Assembly: GCA_031263035.1 (NCBI GenBank)
Contig: JAISGP010000014.1
Coordinates: 1-55,440 of the forward strand
Reading direction: 5' to 3'
DNA from: Lachnospiraceae bacterium
Lineage (GTDB): Bacteria > Bacillota > Clostridia > Lachnospirales > Lachnospiraceae
Length of the DNA: 55,440 nt
Position numbers and translations under genes: made by a program. The notes beneath the pieces are model-generated. The model made no database searches, had not been told where the DNA came from, and saw nothing but the letters and a program-made list of their open reading frames with translations. Of this stretch, positions 43,012-51,119 are shown one piece after another (the first letter of the stretch is position 1; each line of letters starts with the position of its first letter).

Positions 43012-44307
43012 ATGTTTGCAGATAGAGCAAAAATAATAATAAAATCCGGAAAAGGTGGCGATGGCCATGTAAGTTTTCGAAGAGAATTATATGTACCAAA
43101 TGGTGGACCAGATGGTGGTGATGGCGGACGTGGAGGAGATATAATCTTTGAAGTTGATGAAGGATTAAATACTCTTGGTGATTATCGTCATAAACGAAAA
43201 TATGCAGCTTCAGATGGTGAACCAGGTGGTAAAAGACGTTGTCACGGAAAAGATGGGATAAATCTAACTCTAAAGGTTCCAGAAGGAACTGTTGTAAAAG
43301 AAGCCAGTACAGGTAAGGTTATTGCTGATATGAGTGGTGAAAACCGATGTCAAACAATATTAGTCGGTGGACGTGGTGGAATTGGAAATATGCATTTTGC
43401 CACATCAACTATGCAAATTCCTAAATATGCTAAACCAGGACAACCTTCTCAAGAACTAGAGGTTCAACTTGAACTTAAGGTTATAGCTGATGTAGGCTTA
43501 CTTGGTTTTCCTAATGTAGGTAAATCCACATTTTTATCTCGTGTTACAAATGCTAGACCTAAAATAGCTAACTATCATTTCACAACATTAAGTCCAAATC
43601 TAGGTGTTGTAGATTTAAATGGTGCAAATGGCTTTATAATAGCTGATATTCCAGGATTAATTGAAGGTGCTGCAGAAGGTGTTGGATTAGGTCATGACTT
43701 TCTTCGACATATAGAAAGAACAAAACTTATGATTCATGTGGTTGATGCATCAGGAAGTGAAGGAAGAGATCCAATTGATGATATAGAAAAGATTAATACT
43801 GAATTAGCTTCTTATGATGAAAATCTTTCTAAACGTTTCCAAGTAATAGCCGGAAATAAAATTGATTTATTATCAGAAGAAGAAAGACAAAGTATTAAAG
43901 ATAAATTAGAAAAAGCTTATCCAGATAATAAAGTATTTCTTATTTCTGGAGTAACTGGGGAAGGAATAGAAGATTTACTATATTATGTTTCTTCAAAATT
44001 AAAAGAATTAGATTTGCCAGATATGGTTTTTGAACAGGAATATTTCCCAGCTGAAGAATTATTATTTGAAAAACTACCTTATACTGTAGAATTAGATGAA
44101 GAAGGTATCTATGTTGTAGAAGGTCCTAAGATTGAAAAAATGTTAGGATATACTAATTTGGAATCTGAAAAAGGATTTGCCTTTTTCCAAAAATTCCTTA
44201 AAGACCAAGGTATCTTAAAAGAACTTGAAAAACTGGGAATTTCTGAAGGTGATACAGTTAGAATGTATGGTTTACAGTTTGATTACTATAAAGGAACAGA
44301 AGAATAG
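43012..44307 (+). CDS. obg: GTPase Obg
   Basis: Obg is a ribosome-associated GTPase needed for 50S maturation and stress control. It has the glycine-rich Obg domain (about 1-158, with GGDGHVSFRRE and PNGGPDGGDGGRGGD), a G domain with GFPNVGKST and DIPGLIEGA, NKIDLL, and a C-terminal OCT domain (about 345-431). The length (431) is standard. The usual rplU-ysxB-rpmA genes do not precede it. yhbY starts 12 bases after, and nadD-yqeK-rsfS continue in the same direction. Confidence 0.96.
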   Translation: MFADRAKIIIKSGKGGDGHVSFRRELYVPNGGPDGGDGGRGGDIIFEVDEGLNTLGDYRHKRKYAASDGEPGGKRRCHGKDGINLTLKVPEGTVVKEASTGKVIADMSGENRCQTILVGGRGGIGNMHFATSTMQIPKYAKPGQPSQELEVQLELKVIADVGLLGFPNVGKSTFLSRVTNARPKIANYHFTTLSPNLGVVDLNGANGFIIADIPGLIEGAAEGVGLGHDFLRHIERTKLMIHVVDASGSEGRDPIDDIEKINTELASYDENLSKRFQVIAGNKIDLLSEEERQSIKDKLEKAYPDNKVFLISGVTGEGIEDLLYYVSSKLKELDLPDMVFEQEYFPAEELLFEKLPYTVELDEEGIYVVEGPKIEKMLGYTNLESEKGFAFFQKFLKDQGILKELEKLGISEGDTVRMYGLQFDYYKGTEE

Positions 44308-44319
44308 AAGAGGAAAAAC

Positions 44320-44613
44320 ATGACATCAAAACAAAGAGCATATTTAAAAAGTTTAGCTATGAAATTAGATCCTATTATGCATATAGGAAAGGGTTCTATA
44401 ACTCCTGAAATGACTAAAAGTGTGGATGAAGCCTTAGCTGCACGTGAGTTAATAAAAATTGGAGTACTAAAAAATAATTTTGAGAATCCGCTAGATTTAG
44501 CCAATATTTTAGCTGAAAGAACAAAAGCTACAGTAGTTCAAGTAATTGGTAAAAAAATTGTTTTATATAGAGAAGGTAAAGATAAGAATAAAAAAATTGA
44601 ATTACCAAAATAG
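44320..44613 (+). CDS. yhbY: YhbY-type RNA-binding protein (CRM domain)
   Basis: A 97-residue CRM-domain protein that binds pre-50S ribosomes. The conserved GKGSITPEM loop and the LIKIGVLKNNFENP and VQVIGKKIVLYRE strands match the family. It lies 12 bases after obg with a GAGGAAAA ribosome site, in the conserved obg-yhbY-nadD order. Its role in ribosome assembly is inferred from studied homologues. Confidence 0.93.
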   Translation: MTSKQRAYLKSLAMKLDPIMHIGKGSITPEMTKSVDEALAARELIKIGVLKNNFENPLDLANILAERTKATVVQVIGKKIVLYREGKDKNKKIELPK

Positions 44614-44700
44614 ATTTGCAGTTATATTTTTTAACCAACTGAAATAATATAAAAATATTTAATAATTCTATTGATACTTAATACTTTTTACGAGGAATAT

Positions 44701-45321
44701 ATGAGTAAGATTGGAATAATGGGTGGAACGTTTGACCCAATACATAAAGGTCATTTACAATTAGCGGAATTTGTATATAAGGATTTGAAATTAGATTCTG
44801 TATGGTTTATGCCAAATGCAAATCCTCCCCATAAGGATAATAAAAAAATAGTATCAGATGCTAAACACAGAGTTGAGATGGTATCTTTAGCAATACGAAA
44901 TTATCCTGGTTTTAAACTTTCAACCTTTGAAAGTGAAAAATCAGAAACTTCTTATACCTATAAAACTTTAGAAGAGTTAAAAACTATCCATCCAAATGAT
45001 GATTTTTACTTTATTATAGGCACAGATTCTCTCTTTTCAATTCTTTCATGGGTTCATCCGGAAAAGATTTTTCCTCTTGCAACCTTAGTTGTAATAAAAA
45101 GAACCAGTGATGGATGGAGCAAAGAAGATGACATACGATATAATGATTTTGTTGAAAAATTAGAGACAGATTATGGTGCCAAAATAATTGTTTTAAATCA
45201 CGATGTAATCCCTGCTTCTTCAACTCATATTAGAAACATGATACATACAGGTGAAAACTTAGATGACTTTTTACCTAAAGAAATAATAGATTATATAGAT
45301 ACACATGATATATATGAGTAA
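44701..45321 (+). CDS. nadD: Nicotinate-nucleotide adenylyltransferase
   Basis: Makes deamido-NAD from nicotinate mononucleotide and ATP. Nucleotidyltransferase motifs GGTFDPIHKGHL near the N-terminus, FMPNANPPHK, FIIGTDSLFSILSW, and SSTHIRNMI near the C-terminus are all present. The 206-residue protein starts at ATG 44701 (GAGGAA upstream); an in-frame ATG 30 bases earlier would add a non-conserved tail. It is in the conserved order with yqeK (HD phosphohydrolase) and rsfS. Confidence 0.95.
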   Translation: MSKIGIMGGTFDPIHKGHLQLAEFVYKDLKLDSVWFMPNANPPHKDNKKIVSDAKHRVEMVSLAIRNYPGFKLSTFESEKSETSYTYKTLEELKTIHPNDDFYFIIGTDSLFSILSWVHPEKIFPLATLVVIKRTSDGWSKEDDIRYNDFVEKLETDYGAKIIVLNHDVIPASSTHIRNMIHTGENLDDFLPKEIIDYIDTHDIYE

Positions 45322-45336
45322 AATGAGGTTTATTAT

Positions 45337-45933
45337 ATGAGTAAACATATAGATATGAAAAAGATTGTAGAAATTCAAAACAAGCTTAAAACTAACTTAA
45401 CAGAGGACCGCTTTCAACATACTTTAGCTGTTACCTATACCGCAACCTCTATGGCTATGAAATATAATGTTTCCCTTGAAGAGGCTTTATATGCCGGATT
45501 ACTTCATGATTGTGCTAAATGCATTCCAAATGAACAAAAGTATCTTATGGCTTCAGAATATGGCTTACAGCTTAATGAGGTTGAAAAAATAAATCCAGCT
45601 TTGCTTCATGCTAGACTTGGAAGATACGTTGCAAAAAATGATTATGGGATAGGAAATGAACAAATCCTTCAAGCTATTGAAAGACATACTACAGGTGCTC
45701 CAGGTATGAGTATATTAGATAAAATAATTTTTTTAGCTGATTATATTGAACCTACAAGAGAAGAAAGTAAATATCTAAAAGATGTGAGAGATTTGGCTTT
45801 TGTAGATTTAGATAAATGTTTGATAAGAGCTTTAGAATATAATTTGGATTATTTAAAAAAATCTGGAAAAGCTATAGATGAAACAACTATAAAAACATAT
45901 GAGTATTATCAAAAGAAAAAGAATGCATTATAA
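45337..45933 (+). CDS. yqeK: HD-domain hydrolase YqeK (diadenosine tetraphosphatase-like)
   Basis: A 198-residue HD superfamily protein; Bacillus YqeK hydrolyses Ap4A. The HD core is seen as RFQHTLAV, then AGLLHDCAK (metal-binding H and D), ERHTTGAPGMS and FLADYIEPTR. It starts 15 bases after nadD and belongs to the conserved nadD-yqeK-rsfS set. GAGG lies about eight bases before the ATG. Substrate in this organism is inferred from homologues. Confidence 0.92.
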   Translation: MSKHIDMKKIVEIQNKLKTNLTEDRFQHTLAVTYTATSMAMKYNVSLEEALYAGLLHDCAKCIPNEQKYLMASEYGLQLNEVEKINPALLHARLGRYVAKNDYGIGNEQILQAIERHTTGAPGMSILDKIIFLADYIEPTREESKYLKDVRDLAFVDLDKCLIRALEYNLDYLKKSGKAIDETTIKTYEYYQKKKNAL

Positions 45934-46004
45934 TTTACTATTTAATCCAGCAGTAACTATATAAAATAATATATAGAAGAAAAATAAAAAGGAATATTTA
46001 ATAT

Positions 46005-46349
46005 ATGATACAAAATAAAAAGATGATTCTTCACGATTTATATAAACTTTTAGACGAAAAAAAAGGTGAGAATATAAAAATAATTGATATTAAGGGTTTA
46101 TCAATTATGTCAGATTATTTCGTAATAGTTTCTGGTAATAATCTTCATCATATAGATGCTTTGGTTTCACATACTGAAAAGTTTATGAAGGATAATGGTA
46201 TTGAGATGAAGCAAAGAGAGGGTAGTGGCAACGCAGACTGGATTCTACTGGATTATGGAGATATTATTATTCAAATATTTACAAAAGATAGTAGAATTTT
46301 TTATGATTTAGATCATATATGGGCAGACGGAAAAGTTCTTAATCAATAA
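46005..46349 (+). CDS. rsfS: Ribosome silencing factor RsfS
   Basis: RsfS binds L14 and blocks 30S-50S joining in starvation. The 114-residue protein has the DUF143 signature: IKIIDIKGLSIMSDYFVIVSG, then REGSGNADWILLDYGDIIIQIFTKDSRIFYDLDHIW. It ends the obg-to-rsfS string and is followed by a bidirectional terminator shared with lexA. The ribosome site AAAGGAA lies upstream. Confidence 0.94.
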   Translation: MIQNKKMILHDLYKLLDEKKGENIKIIDIKGLSIMSDYFVIVSGNNLHHIDALVSHTEKFMKDNGIEMKQREGSGNADWILLDYGDIIIQIFTKDSRIFYDLDHIWADGKVLNQ

Positions 46350-46404
46350 ATATTCTAGCAATTTTGCTAAAGCGAAAGAATATATTTTTACTTTAAATAA
46401 ATTT

Positions 46405-46456
46405 AAAAACAGAAGATTTATATTTTGAATTAAAATATAGACCTTCTGTTTTTTTA
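46405..46456. terminator. Bidirectional terminator between rsfS and lexA
   Basis: AAAACAGAAG (46406-46415) with CTTCTGTTTT (46443-46452), and inner TATATTTT/AAAATATA. T-runs occur on both strands, so it serves both converging genes. Confidence 0.85.
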
Positions 46457-46553
46457 TAAATATTTTAAATTAATATTTAGTAATATGCTTTTATATAGAA
46501 CAAATAAAAGATTTTAAAGCATTAATTATGTATAGCATATAGCAGAGATTATT

Positions 46554-47171
46554 TTAGAGAAATCTAAATACACCACGAACCTTTCCAAGGATACTAACAT
46601 CATCTACAATAATAGGTTCCATCGTATCATTTTCTGGTTGAAGACGAAAATGACCGTTTTCTTTATAGAAAGTCTTAACAGTTGCACTATCTCCAACAAG
46701 AGCAACAGCTAAATCTCCATTATCGGCTACATTAGTTTCTTCTACAAGAACTAAATCACCATCAAAGATTCCAACGTTAATCATACTTTCACCTTTAACT
46801 CTAAGCATAAAAGATGTGCTTCTTGGTAGATTACCTTCAGGAACAGGGAAATAGTTTTCAATATTCTGTTCAGCAAGGATAGGAGCACCTGCAGCTACTT
46901 GACCTATTATAGGAACATTAACTACTTGAACCTTACGGTCAGCTAAAGAAGTATCTTCAAGTATTTCAATAGCTCTAGGTATAGCTGGATCACGTCTTAT
47001 ATATCCTTTTTTTTCAAGAGATTCAAGATGCATATGTACAGATGATGTAGATTTTAATTCAACAGCTTTACATATTTCTCGAACAGATGGTGGAAAGTGA
47101 CGTTTTTCAATATAGGCTTTAAGGAATTTAAAGATTTCTTCCTGCTTTTTTGTTAATTCTGGCTTATTCAT
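46554..47171 (-). CDS. lexA: SOS repressor LexA
   Basis: Represses SOS genes until RecA-triggered self-cleavage. The 205-residue protein has an N-terminal winged helix (PSVREICKAVELKSTSSVHMHLESLEKKGYI), the cleavage site Ala94-Gly95 in QVAAGAP, and the Ser129 (VKGESM) / Lys166 (ATVKTFYK) dyad. The ATG at 47171 has AGGAGG upstream; the longer reading to 47237 would cross the ribosome site. A dyad matching the Gram-positive SOS box lies upstream, supporting autoregulation. Confidence 0.96.
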   Translation of the reverse strand: MNKPELTKKQEEIFKFLKAYIEKRHFPPSVREICKAVELKSTSSVHMHLESLEKKGYIRRDPAIPRAIEILEDTSLADRKVQVVNVPIIGQVAAGAPILAEQNIENYFPVPEGNLPRSTSFMLRVKGESMINVGIFDGDLVLVEETNVADNGDLAVALVGDSATVKTFYKENGHFRLQPENDTMEPIIVDDVSILGKVRGVFRFL

Positions 47172-47204
47172 ATTAGATATCCTCCTACACGATTTATTAG
47201 TATT

Positions 47205-47233
47205 AATATAACATATTATCGGATATATTACAA
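47205..47233 (-). promoter_or_regulatory. Promoter of lexA
   Basis: On the minus strand TTGTAA (47228-47233), 17 bases, TATATT (47205-47210). The -35 box overlaps the SOS box. Confidence 0.6.
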
Positions 47234-47243
47234 ACATATGTTT
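47232..47243. promoter_or_regulatory. SOS (LexA) box
   Basis: AAACATATGTTT is a perfect 12-bp palindrome, a variant of the Bacillus-type GAACATATGTTC. It overlaps the lexA -35 box, so LexA would block its own promoter. Confidence 0.7.
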
Positions 47244-47491
47244 TGATTTTTTGTGAATATTATAAGATGAAGATGTTAAAGATGAGGTATGGGATGATGT
47301 AAGGGTGGAAATGGTTAGAAGGAATGCTTATAACAGCTCAAATAGTTAATATGATTGTTAGTTCAGAATAACTTGAATAAACATATATGTTATTTAACAC
47401 GATGCACGCAGCTCGAATAAATTCTCGCTGAGTTTAGATTTATGGATATATGATAAAATATACAGTGAATACTTATTATTGAAACTGATAC

Positions 47492-47610
47492 GATTTTATC
47501 TGCAGCCACTATCAAAAAACGATAGAGGCTACCTCAACAAAATATGTATATCCAGTTTTACACAACAAGTTGCGACAACTGGATATACATATTTTGTTAC
47601 AGATAAAATC
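47492..47610. repeat. Structured repeat element, copy B (three-way junction fold)
   Basis: Outer stem GATTTTATCTG (47492-47502) with CAGATAAAATC (47600-47610). Arm 1 is AGCC.CTATC (47504-47513) with GATAG.GGCT (47521-47530). Arm 2 is a perfect 22-bp stem, 47536-47557 with 47577-47598, closed by the motif TACACAACAAGTTGCGAC (47559-47576). Same plan as copy A (15950-16096) but with unrelated arm sequences. A TCGCTGAG box lies 57 bases upstream (47435). Confidence 0.8.
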
Positions 47611-47646
47611 TAGGTTTTGAGAGTGGTAATAGAAAGTGGTATTAGT

Positions 47647-47674
47647 TTAAAGAGGTATTCCTCTTTATTTTATC
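47647..47674 (+). terminator. Terminator-like hairpin downstream of copy B
   Basis: AAAGAGG-TATT-CCTCTTT, followed by ATTTTATC. No gene ends just before it, so the transcript it would end may be a non-coding RNA from the copy B region. The interval 47244-47965 is otherwise without a recognised gene: it holds the SOS-box edge, copy B, this hairpin and the recombinase promoter. Confidence 0.55.
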
Positions 47675-47716
47675 ATATGCATCTTTGCGACAAATGCTGA
47701 TTTTTCTGAAAGATGA

Positions 47717-47745
47717 TGGACAAGATTATAATTAAATGGTATAAT
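47717..47745 (+). promoter_or_regulatory. Promoter for the tyrosine recombinase
   Basis: TGGACA (47717-47722), 17 bases, TATAAT (47740-47745). It lies 220 bases before the ATG, so a long leader is predicted; no ORF or riboswitch was recognised in it. Confidence 0.55.
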
Positions 47746-47965
47746 TTCTATAGTTAGTATAATAAATATACTTACCACAGTTCTTATGAATACTGCAGTA
47801 CTTTAAAAATTATATGATTTTTACTCATCCACTTACAATATGTTTTATATTTCGAATTATACTAATAATGATTTAATTAATGAAATAAAATTTAATTTGT
47901 TTTTAAATTAGTAATTACATTATCATCATGTATCAATCTTACAATTATTATATAAGGAGTTATCT

Positions 47966-49045
47966 ATGGCAAATACAAAGTCTTACCAGGAGCAATTTAA
48001 TACAGAGAAAACATTAAAGCTTCGTGAATTAATTAAAACTCTTCCAAGTTTTGTTAAGGATTATTTTCGAGCAATTGAACCTACAAAGTCAATTCGAACT
48101 AGAATTAATTATGCTTATGATATTCGAGTTTTTTTTGATTTTATTCTAAGTGAAAATCCTTTATTTAAAAATAAAAAAATTACAGATATTTCTTTAAAAG
48201 ATTTAGAACAACTTGAACCTGTAGATATTGAAGAATATCAAGAATATTTAAAGGTTTATAATCGAGTTAAAAATGAAGAAAATAATACAACTATAACTAA
48301 CGAACAAATTACTAATGGTGAACGAGGGTTAGCTAGGAAAATGTCTGCCCTTAGAAGTCTCTATGGTTATTATTATAAGCATCAAATGATTGATAAAAAT
48401 CCAACTATCCAAGTTGATATGCCTAAAATTCACGATAAAGCTATTATTCGCCTTGAAGCTGATGAAATAGCCAATCTTCTTGATTATGTTGAAAATCTAG
48501 GAAATACTCTTACCGGTCAGGCTAAAAAGTTCTATGATAAAACTAAATATAGAGATATGGCAATTTTAACCCTTCTTCTTGGTACAGGGATTCGTGTTTC
48601 TGAGTGTGTTGGTCTAGATCTAAGTGATGTCTTTTTTACCAATGATAGTATAAAAGTTACTAGAAAAGGTGGAAATGAAATGATTTTATATTTTAGTTCT
48701 GAGGTTGAAGATGCACTACTCTCATATTTGGAAGAAGAACGAAATATAATTACACCTCTAGAAGGTCATGAAAATGCATTATTCTTATCTAGTCAAAGAA
48801 AGCGTATGAGTGTAAGTTCTATTGAAACTATGGTTAAAAAGTATGCCAAAGCTGTTACTGGTAAAAAGATTACCCCTCATAAGCTTAGAAGTACCTATGG
48901 TACAGCTCTTTATAAAGAAACTGGAGATATATACCTTGTAGCCGATGTTCTTGGTCATAAAGATGTAAATACAACTAAAAAGCACTACGCTGCCATTGAT
49001 GAAGATAGACGACGTAGTGCTGCAAATGTAGTTAAATTAAGATAA
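47966..49045 (+). CDS. Tyrosine recombinase, XerS/XerC-like
   Basis: Site-specific recombinase of 359 residues. The catalytic set is complete: Arg210 (GTGIRVSE), Lys234 (TRKGGN), His305 and Arg308 (TPHKLRSTY), His331 (LGHKDVN) and Tyr341 (KHYAAID). The N-terminal SAM-like core-binding domain spans about 25-155. The length and N-terminal pattern are closer to XerS (a single chromosome-dimer resolvase of streptococci) than to the roughly 300-residue XerC/XerD, but a housekeeping XerD-like or integrase role is possible. No phage genes or att sites were seen nearby. It is convergent with the following kinase, stops 1 base apart. Confidence 0.88.
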   Translation: MANTKSYQEQFNTEKTLKLRELIKTLPSFVKDYFRAIEPTKSIRTRINYAYDIRVFFDFILSENPLFKNKKITDISLKDLEQLEPVDIEEYQEYLKVYNRVKNEENNTTITNEQITNGERGLARKMSALRSLYGYYYKHQMIDKNPTIQVDMPKIHDKAIIRLEADEIANLLDYVENLGNTLTGQAKKFYDKTKYRDMAILTLLLGTGIRVSECVGLDLSDVFFTNDSIKVTRKGGNEMILYFSSEVEDALLSYLEEERNIITPLEGHENALFLSSQRKRMSVSSIETMVKKYAKAVTGKKITPHKLRSTYGTALYKETGDIYLVADVLGHKDVNTTKKHYAAIDEDRRRSAANVVKLR

Positions 49046-49046
49046 T

Positions 49047-49679
49047 CTATAAATTATCCTTAATTTCAACTGCTTTTAATATTAAATCAACTGTTTTTTC
49101 TATACCAAATTTTGAAGAATTAATACATAAGTCATAGCTATCAGAATCTCCCCATTTTTTATTGGTATAGTAATTGTAATAGCTAGCTCTTTGTTTATCT
49201 GTTTTCAGTATTAATTCTTTAGCCTTTGAGGCTGTTACTTTTTCTCGTTTTACAATTTGATTAACTTTAAAATCTAAGTCAGCGTGTATAAATACACTTA
49301 TCATATTTTTATTATCAGCTAATGCATAATCTGCACATCGTCCAACTAAAACACATGGACCTTTAGCTGCAATTTTTTTAATTGCTTCAAACTGGGCTAA
49401 AAATATTTTATGATTAAGTGGCATATCTGATAAACCACCTGAAGAAAAGCCAAAAGAATATGTGTCCATAACTAATGAATATAAAAAACTACTTGTAGGT
49501 TTTTCATCATTATTTTCAAATAGATTCTGGGCAATTCCACTTTCCTTAGCTGCTTCTTCAAGCATTTCTTTATCATATAATGGAATATTTAATATTTTAC
49601 TAATTTCCTTAGCAACATATATTCCACCACTGCCAAATTCTCTTCCAATTGTAATTATTGTATTTGTTTTTTCTGCCAT
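49047..49679 (-). CDS. Cytidylate kinase-like protein
   Basis: A 210-residue P-loop kinase-like protein. The N-terminus ITIGREFGSGGIYVAKEISKIL is the glycine-rich nucleotide loop of the cytidylate kinase-like family (GREFGSGG instead of the Cmk GxxGSGK), and LVGRCADYAL, HADLDFKVNQIVKRE and the YYNYYTNKKWGDSDSYDLCINSS block match that group. Substrate unproven; not the canonical cmk. It is last in the minus-strand cluster, after rluD. Confidence 0.85.
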   Translation of the reverse strand: MAEKTNTIITIGREFGSGGIYVAKEISKILNIPLYDKEMLEEAAKESGIAQNLFENNDEKPTSSFLYSLVMDTYSFGFSSGGLSDMPLNHKIFLAQFEAIKKIAAKGPCVLVGRCADYALADNKNMISVFIHADLDFKVNQIVKREKVTASKAKELILKTDKQRASYYNYYTNKKWGDSDSYDLCINSSKFGIEKTVDLILKAVEIKDNL

Positions 49680-49717
49680 AAAACCAATCCCCTTTTTCTT
49701 AAACTGTTTTTATTATA

Positions 49718-50635
49718 TCACTTTTTCCTAAATTTGTTTAATAATTTCTCAAAATATTCAGGTAAAGGGGCACTTACCTCTATATATTTACCGGTTGTTG
49801 GGTGAATAAAACCTAATACTCTAGCATGAAGTGTCTGTCCTTGCAAATTTTTAATTGGAGATTTTTTAGGACCATATTCTACATCCCCTAAAACTGGATG
49901 CTTAATACTTGCCATATGGACGCGTATTTGATGGGTTCTTCCAGTTTCAAGTCTACATGAAACATATGTATATTCCCCAAATCTTTCTAAGACCTTAAAA
50001 TGGGTAATGGCATCACGGCCATTTCTTACATTAATGGACATTTTTTTACGGTCATTTAAACTTCTACCAATAGTAGTTTCAATTGTACCTTCATCCTCTT
50101 TTATATTATCAATAACTATAGCAACATACTCTCTTGTAATACTATGGCTTTTAAACTGCTCAGCAAGAGAATTAAGAGCCTTTTCAGTTTTAGCTATAAC
50201 TAATGAGCCTGTAGTGTTTTGATCGATTCTATGGACTATTCCTGGACGAATTTCACCGTTGATACCTGGCAACTCACCCTTACAATGATAAAGAACTGCA
50301 TTAACTAATGTATTATCTGGATGTCCAGGGGCAGGATGAACCACCATACCTTTAGGTTTATTAACAATAAGAACATCCTCATCCTCATATAATAGATCTA
50401 AAGGAATATCCTGAGGTACTACTTTTATGTCCTTAGGCTCTTCCTCTTCAACGATTATTTCGAGGTTTTCATTAGTAATTTTGTAGTTTGCCTTAACTAT
50501 TTTATCATTTGCAAATACTTTATTATTTTTAATTAAATTCTGAACCCCTGATCTAGATTTATCCATATTTTCACTAAGAAAAATATCAATTCTTTTATTT
50601 AAATCACTTTCTTTTGGATAAAAATATATTTTCAA
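49718..50635 (-). CDS. rluD: Pseudouridine synthase RluD-type
   Basis: Modifies uridines in 23S rRNA. An S4 domain (about residues 10-65), then the catalytic HRID (Asp138) in GIVHRIDQNTTG and the ARTHQIRVHMA-like ETGRTHQIRVHMA block. At 305 residues it fits the RluA/RluD family; in Firmicutes this gene (ylyB) follows lspA. The start is TTG at 50635 (AAGGAG eight bases upstream), so it overlaps the lspA 3' end by 32 bases. Confidence 0.92.
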   Translation of the reverse strand: MKIYFYPKESDLNKRIDIFLSENMDKSRSGVQNLIKNNKVFANDKIVKANYKITNENLEIIVEEEEPKDIKVVPQDIPLDLLYEDEDVLIVNKPKGMVVHPAPGHPDNTLVNAVLYHCKGELPGINGEIRPGIVHRIDQNTTGSLVIAKTEKALNSLAEQFKSHSITREYVAIVIDNIKEDEGTIETTIGRSLNDRKKMSINVRNGRDAITHFKVLERFGEYTYVSCRLETGRTHQIRVHMASIKHPVLGDVEYGPKKSPIKNLQGQTLHARVLGFIHPTTGKYIEVSAPLPEYFEKLLNKFRKK

Positions 50636-51119
50636 GATCAGTCTCCTTATAATAAAATAAAAGTAAAATTACAAGTGCTATTGCACTTAAGGTTACGTAA
50701 ATATCTGCCACATTAAATATGGGAAAATTAATTGCTTTAAAATAAAAGAAATCTATTACGTAGCCTTGGTTAAATCTATCAATGCAATTCCCTAAAGCAC
50801 CAGAACCCAGAAATATTATAATCACTTGAATGGGGGTGTATTTTTTTATTGGTTTAATTCTTAAAGAAATAATTACCAAAATAATTAAAAACACAGCTGT
50901 TAGTAGTAAAAAAAGCCACCTGGCATTTTGCAAAATTCCAAAAGCTGCTCCATTATTTTCTAGATAGTATAGTTCAAAAACATTTTTTATAAATACAACT
51001 GGATTTTTATTTTGCAAATGAAGTACTGCAAGATATTTCGTAAATTGATCTATAGCAACTAATATGCAAAGTAAAATTATTTTCAATAAATTATTTTTAG
51101 TATTTATGGATTTCAACAA
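50604..51119 (-). CDS. lspA: Signal peptidase II (lipoprotein)
   Basis: Aspartic membrane protease that cleaves prolipoprotein signal peptides. Four membrane segments. Conserved blocks are DQFTKY, NNGAAFGIL, GNCIDR, and the catalytic Asp residues D123 in YVIDFFYF and D139 in FNVADIYV. The length (171) is typical. The start is TTG at 51119 or the adjacent TTG at 51116, with AAAGGGAG upstream. The gene overlaps ylmH by 23 bases and rluD by 32, so the three are translationally packed. Confidence 0.94.
   Translation of the reverse strand: MLKSINTKNNLLKIILLCILVAIDQFTKYLAVLHLQNKNPVVFIKNVFELYYLENNGAAFGILQNARWLFLLLTAVFLIILVIISLRIKPIKKYTPIQVIIIFLGSGALGNCIDRFNQGYVIDFFYFKAINFPIFNVADIYVTLSAIALVILLLFYYKETDLENIFLSKRK

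Noticed and set aside
47298-47315. AAGGGTGGAA resembling the start of a T-box motif
   Set aside because: The next bases are ATGG, not CCGCGGG, and there is no stem I, terminator or amino acid gene in place.
48785-48985. Minus-strand open frame inside the recombinase gene
   Set aside because: A shadow frame without ribosome site or recognisable protein family.
47966-49045. Integrase as a sign of a prophage or integrative element
   Set aside because: No phage, conjugation or excision genes and no att repeats were seen; core genes lie on both sides.
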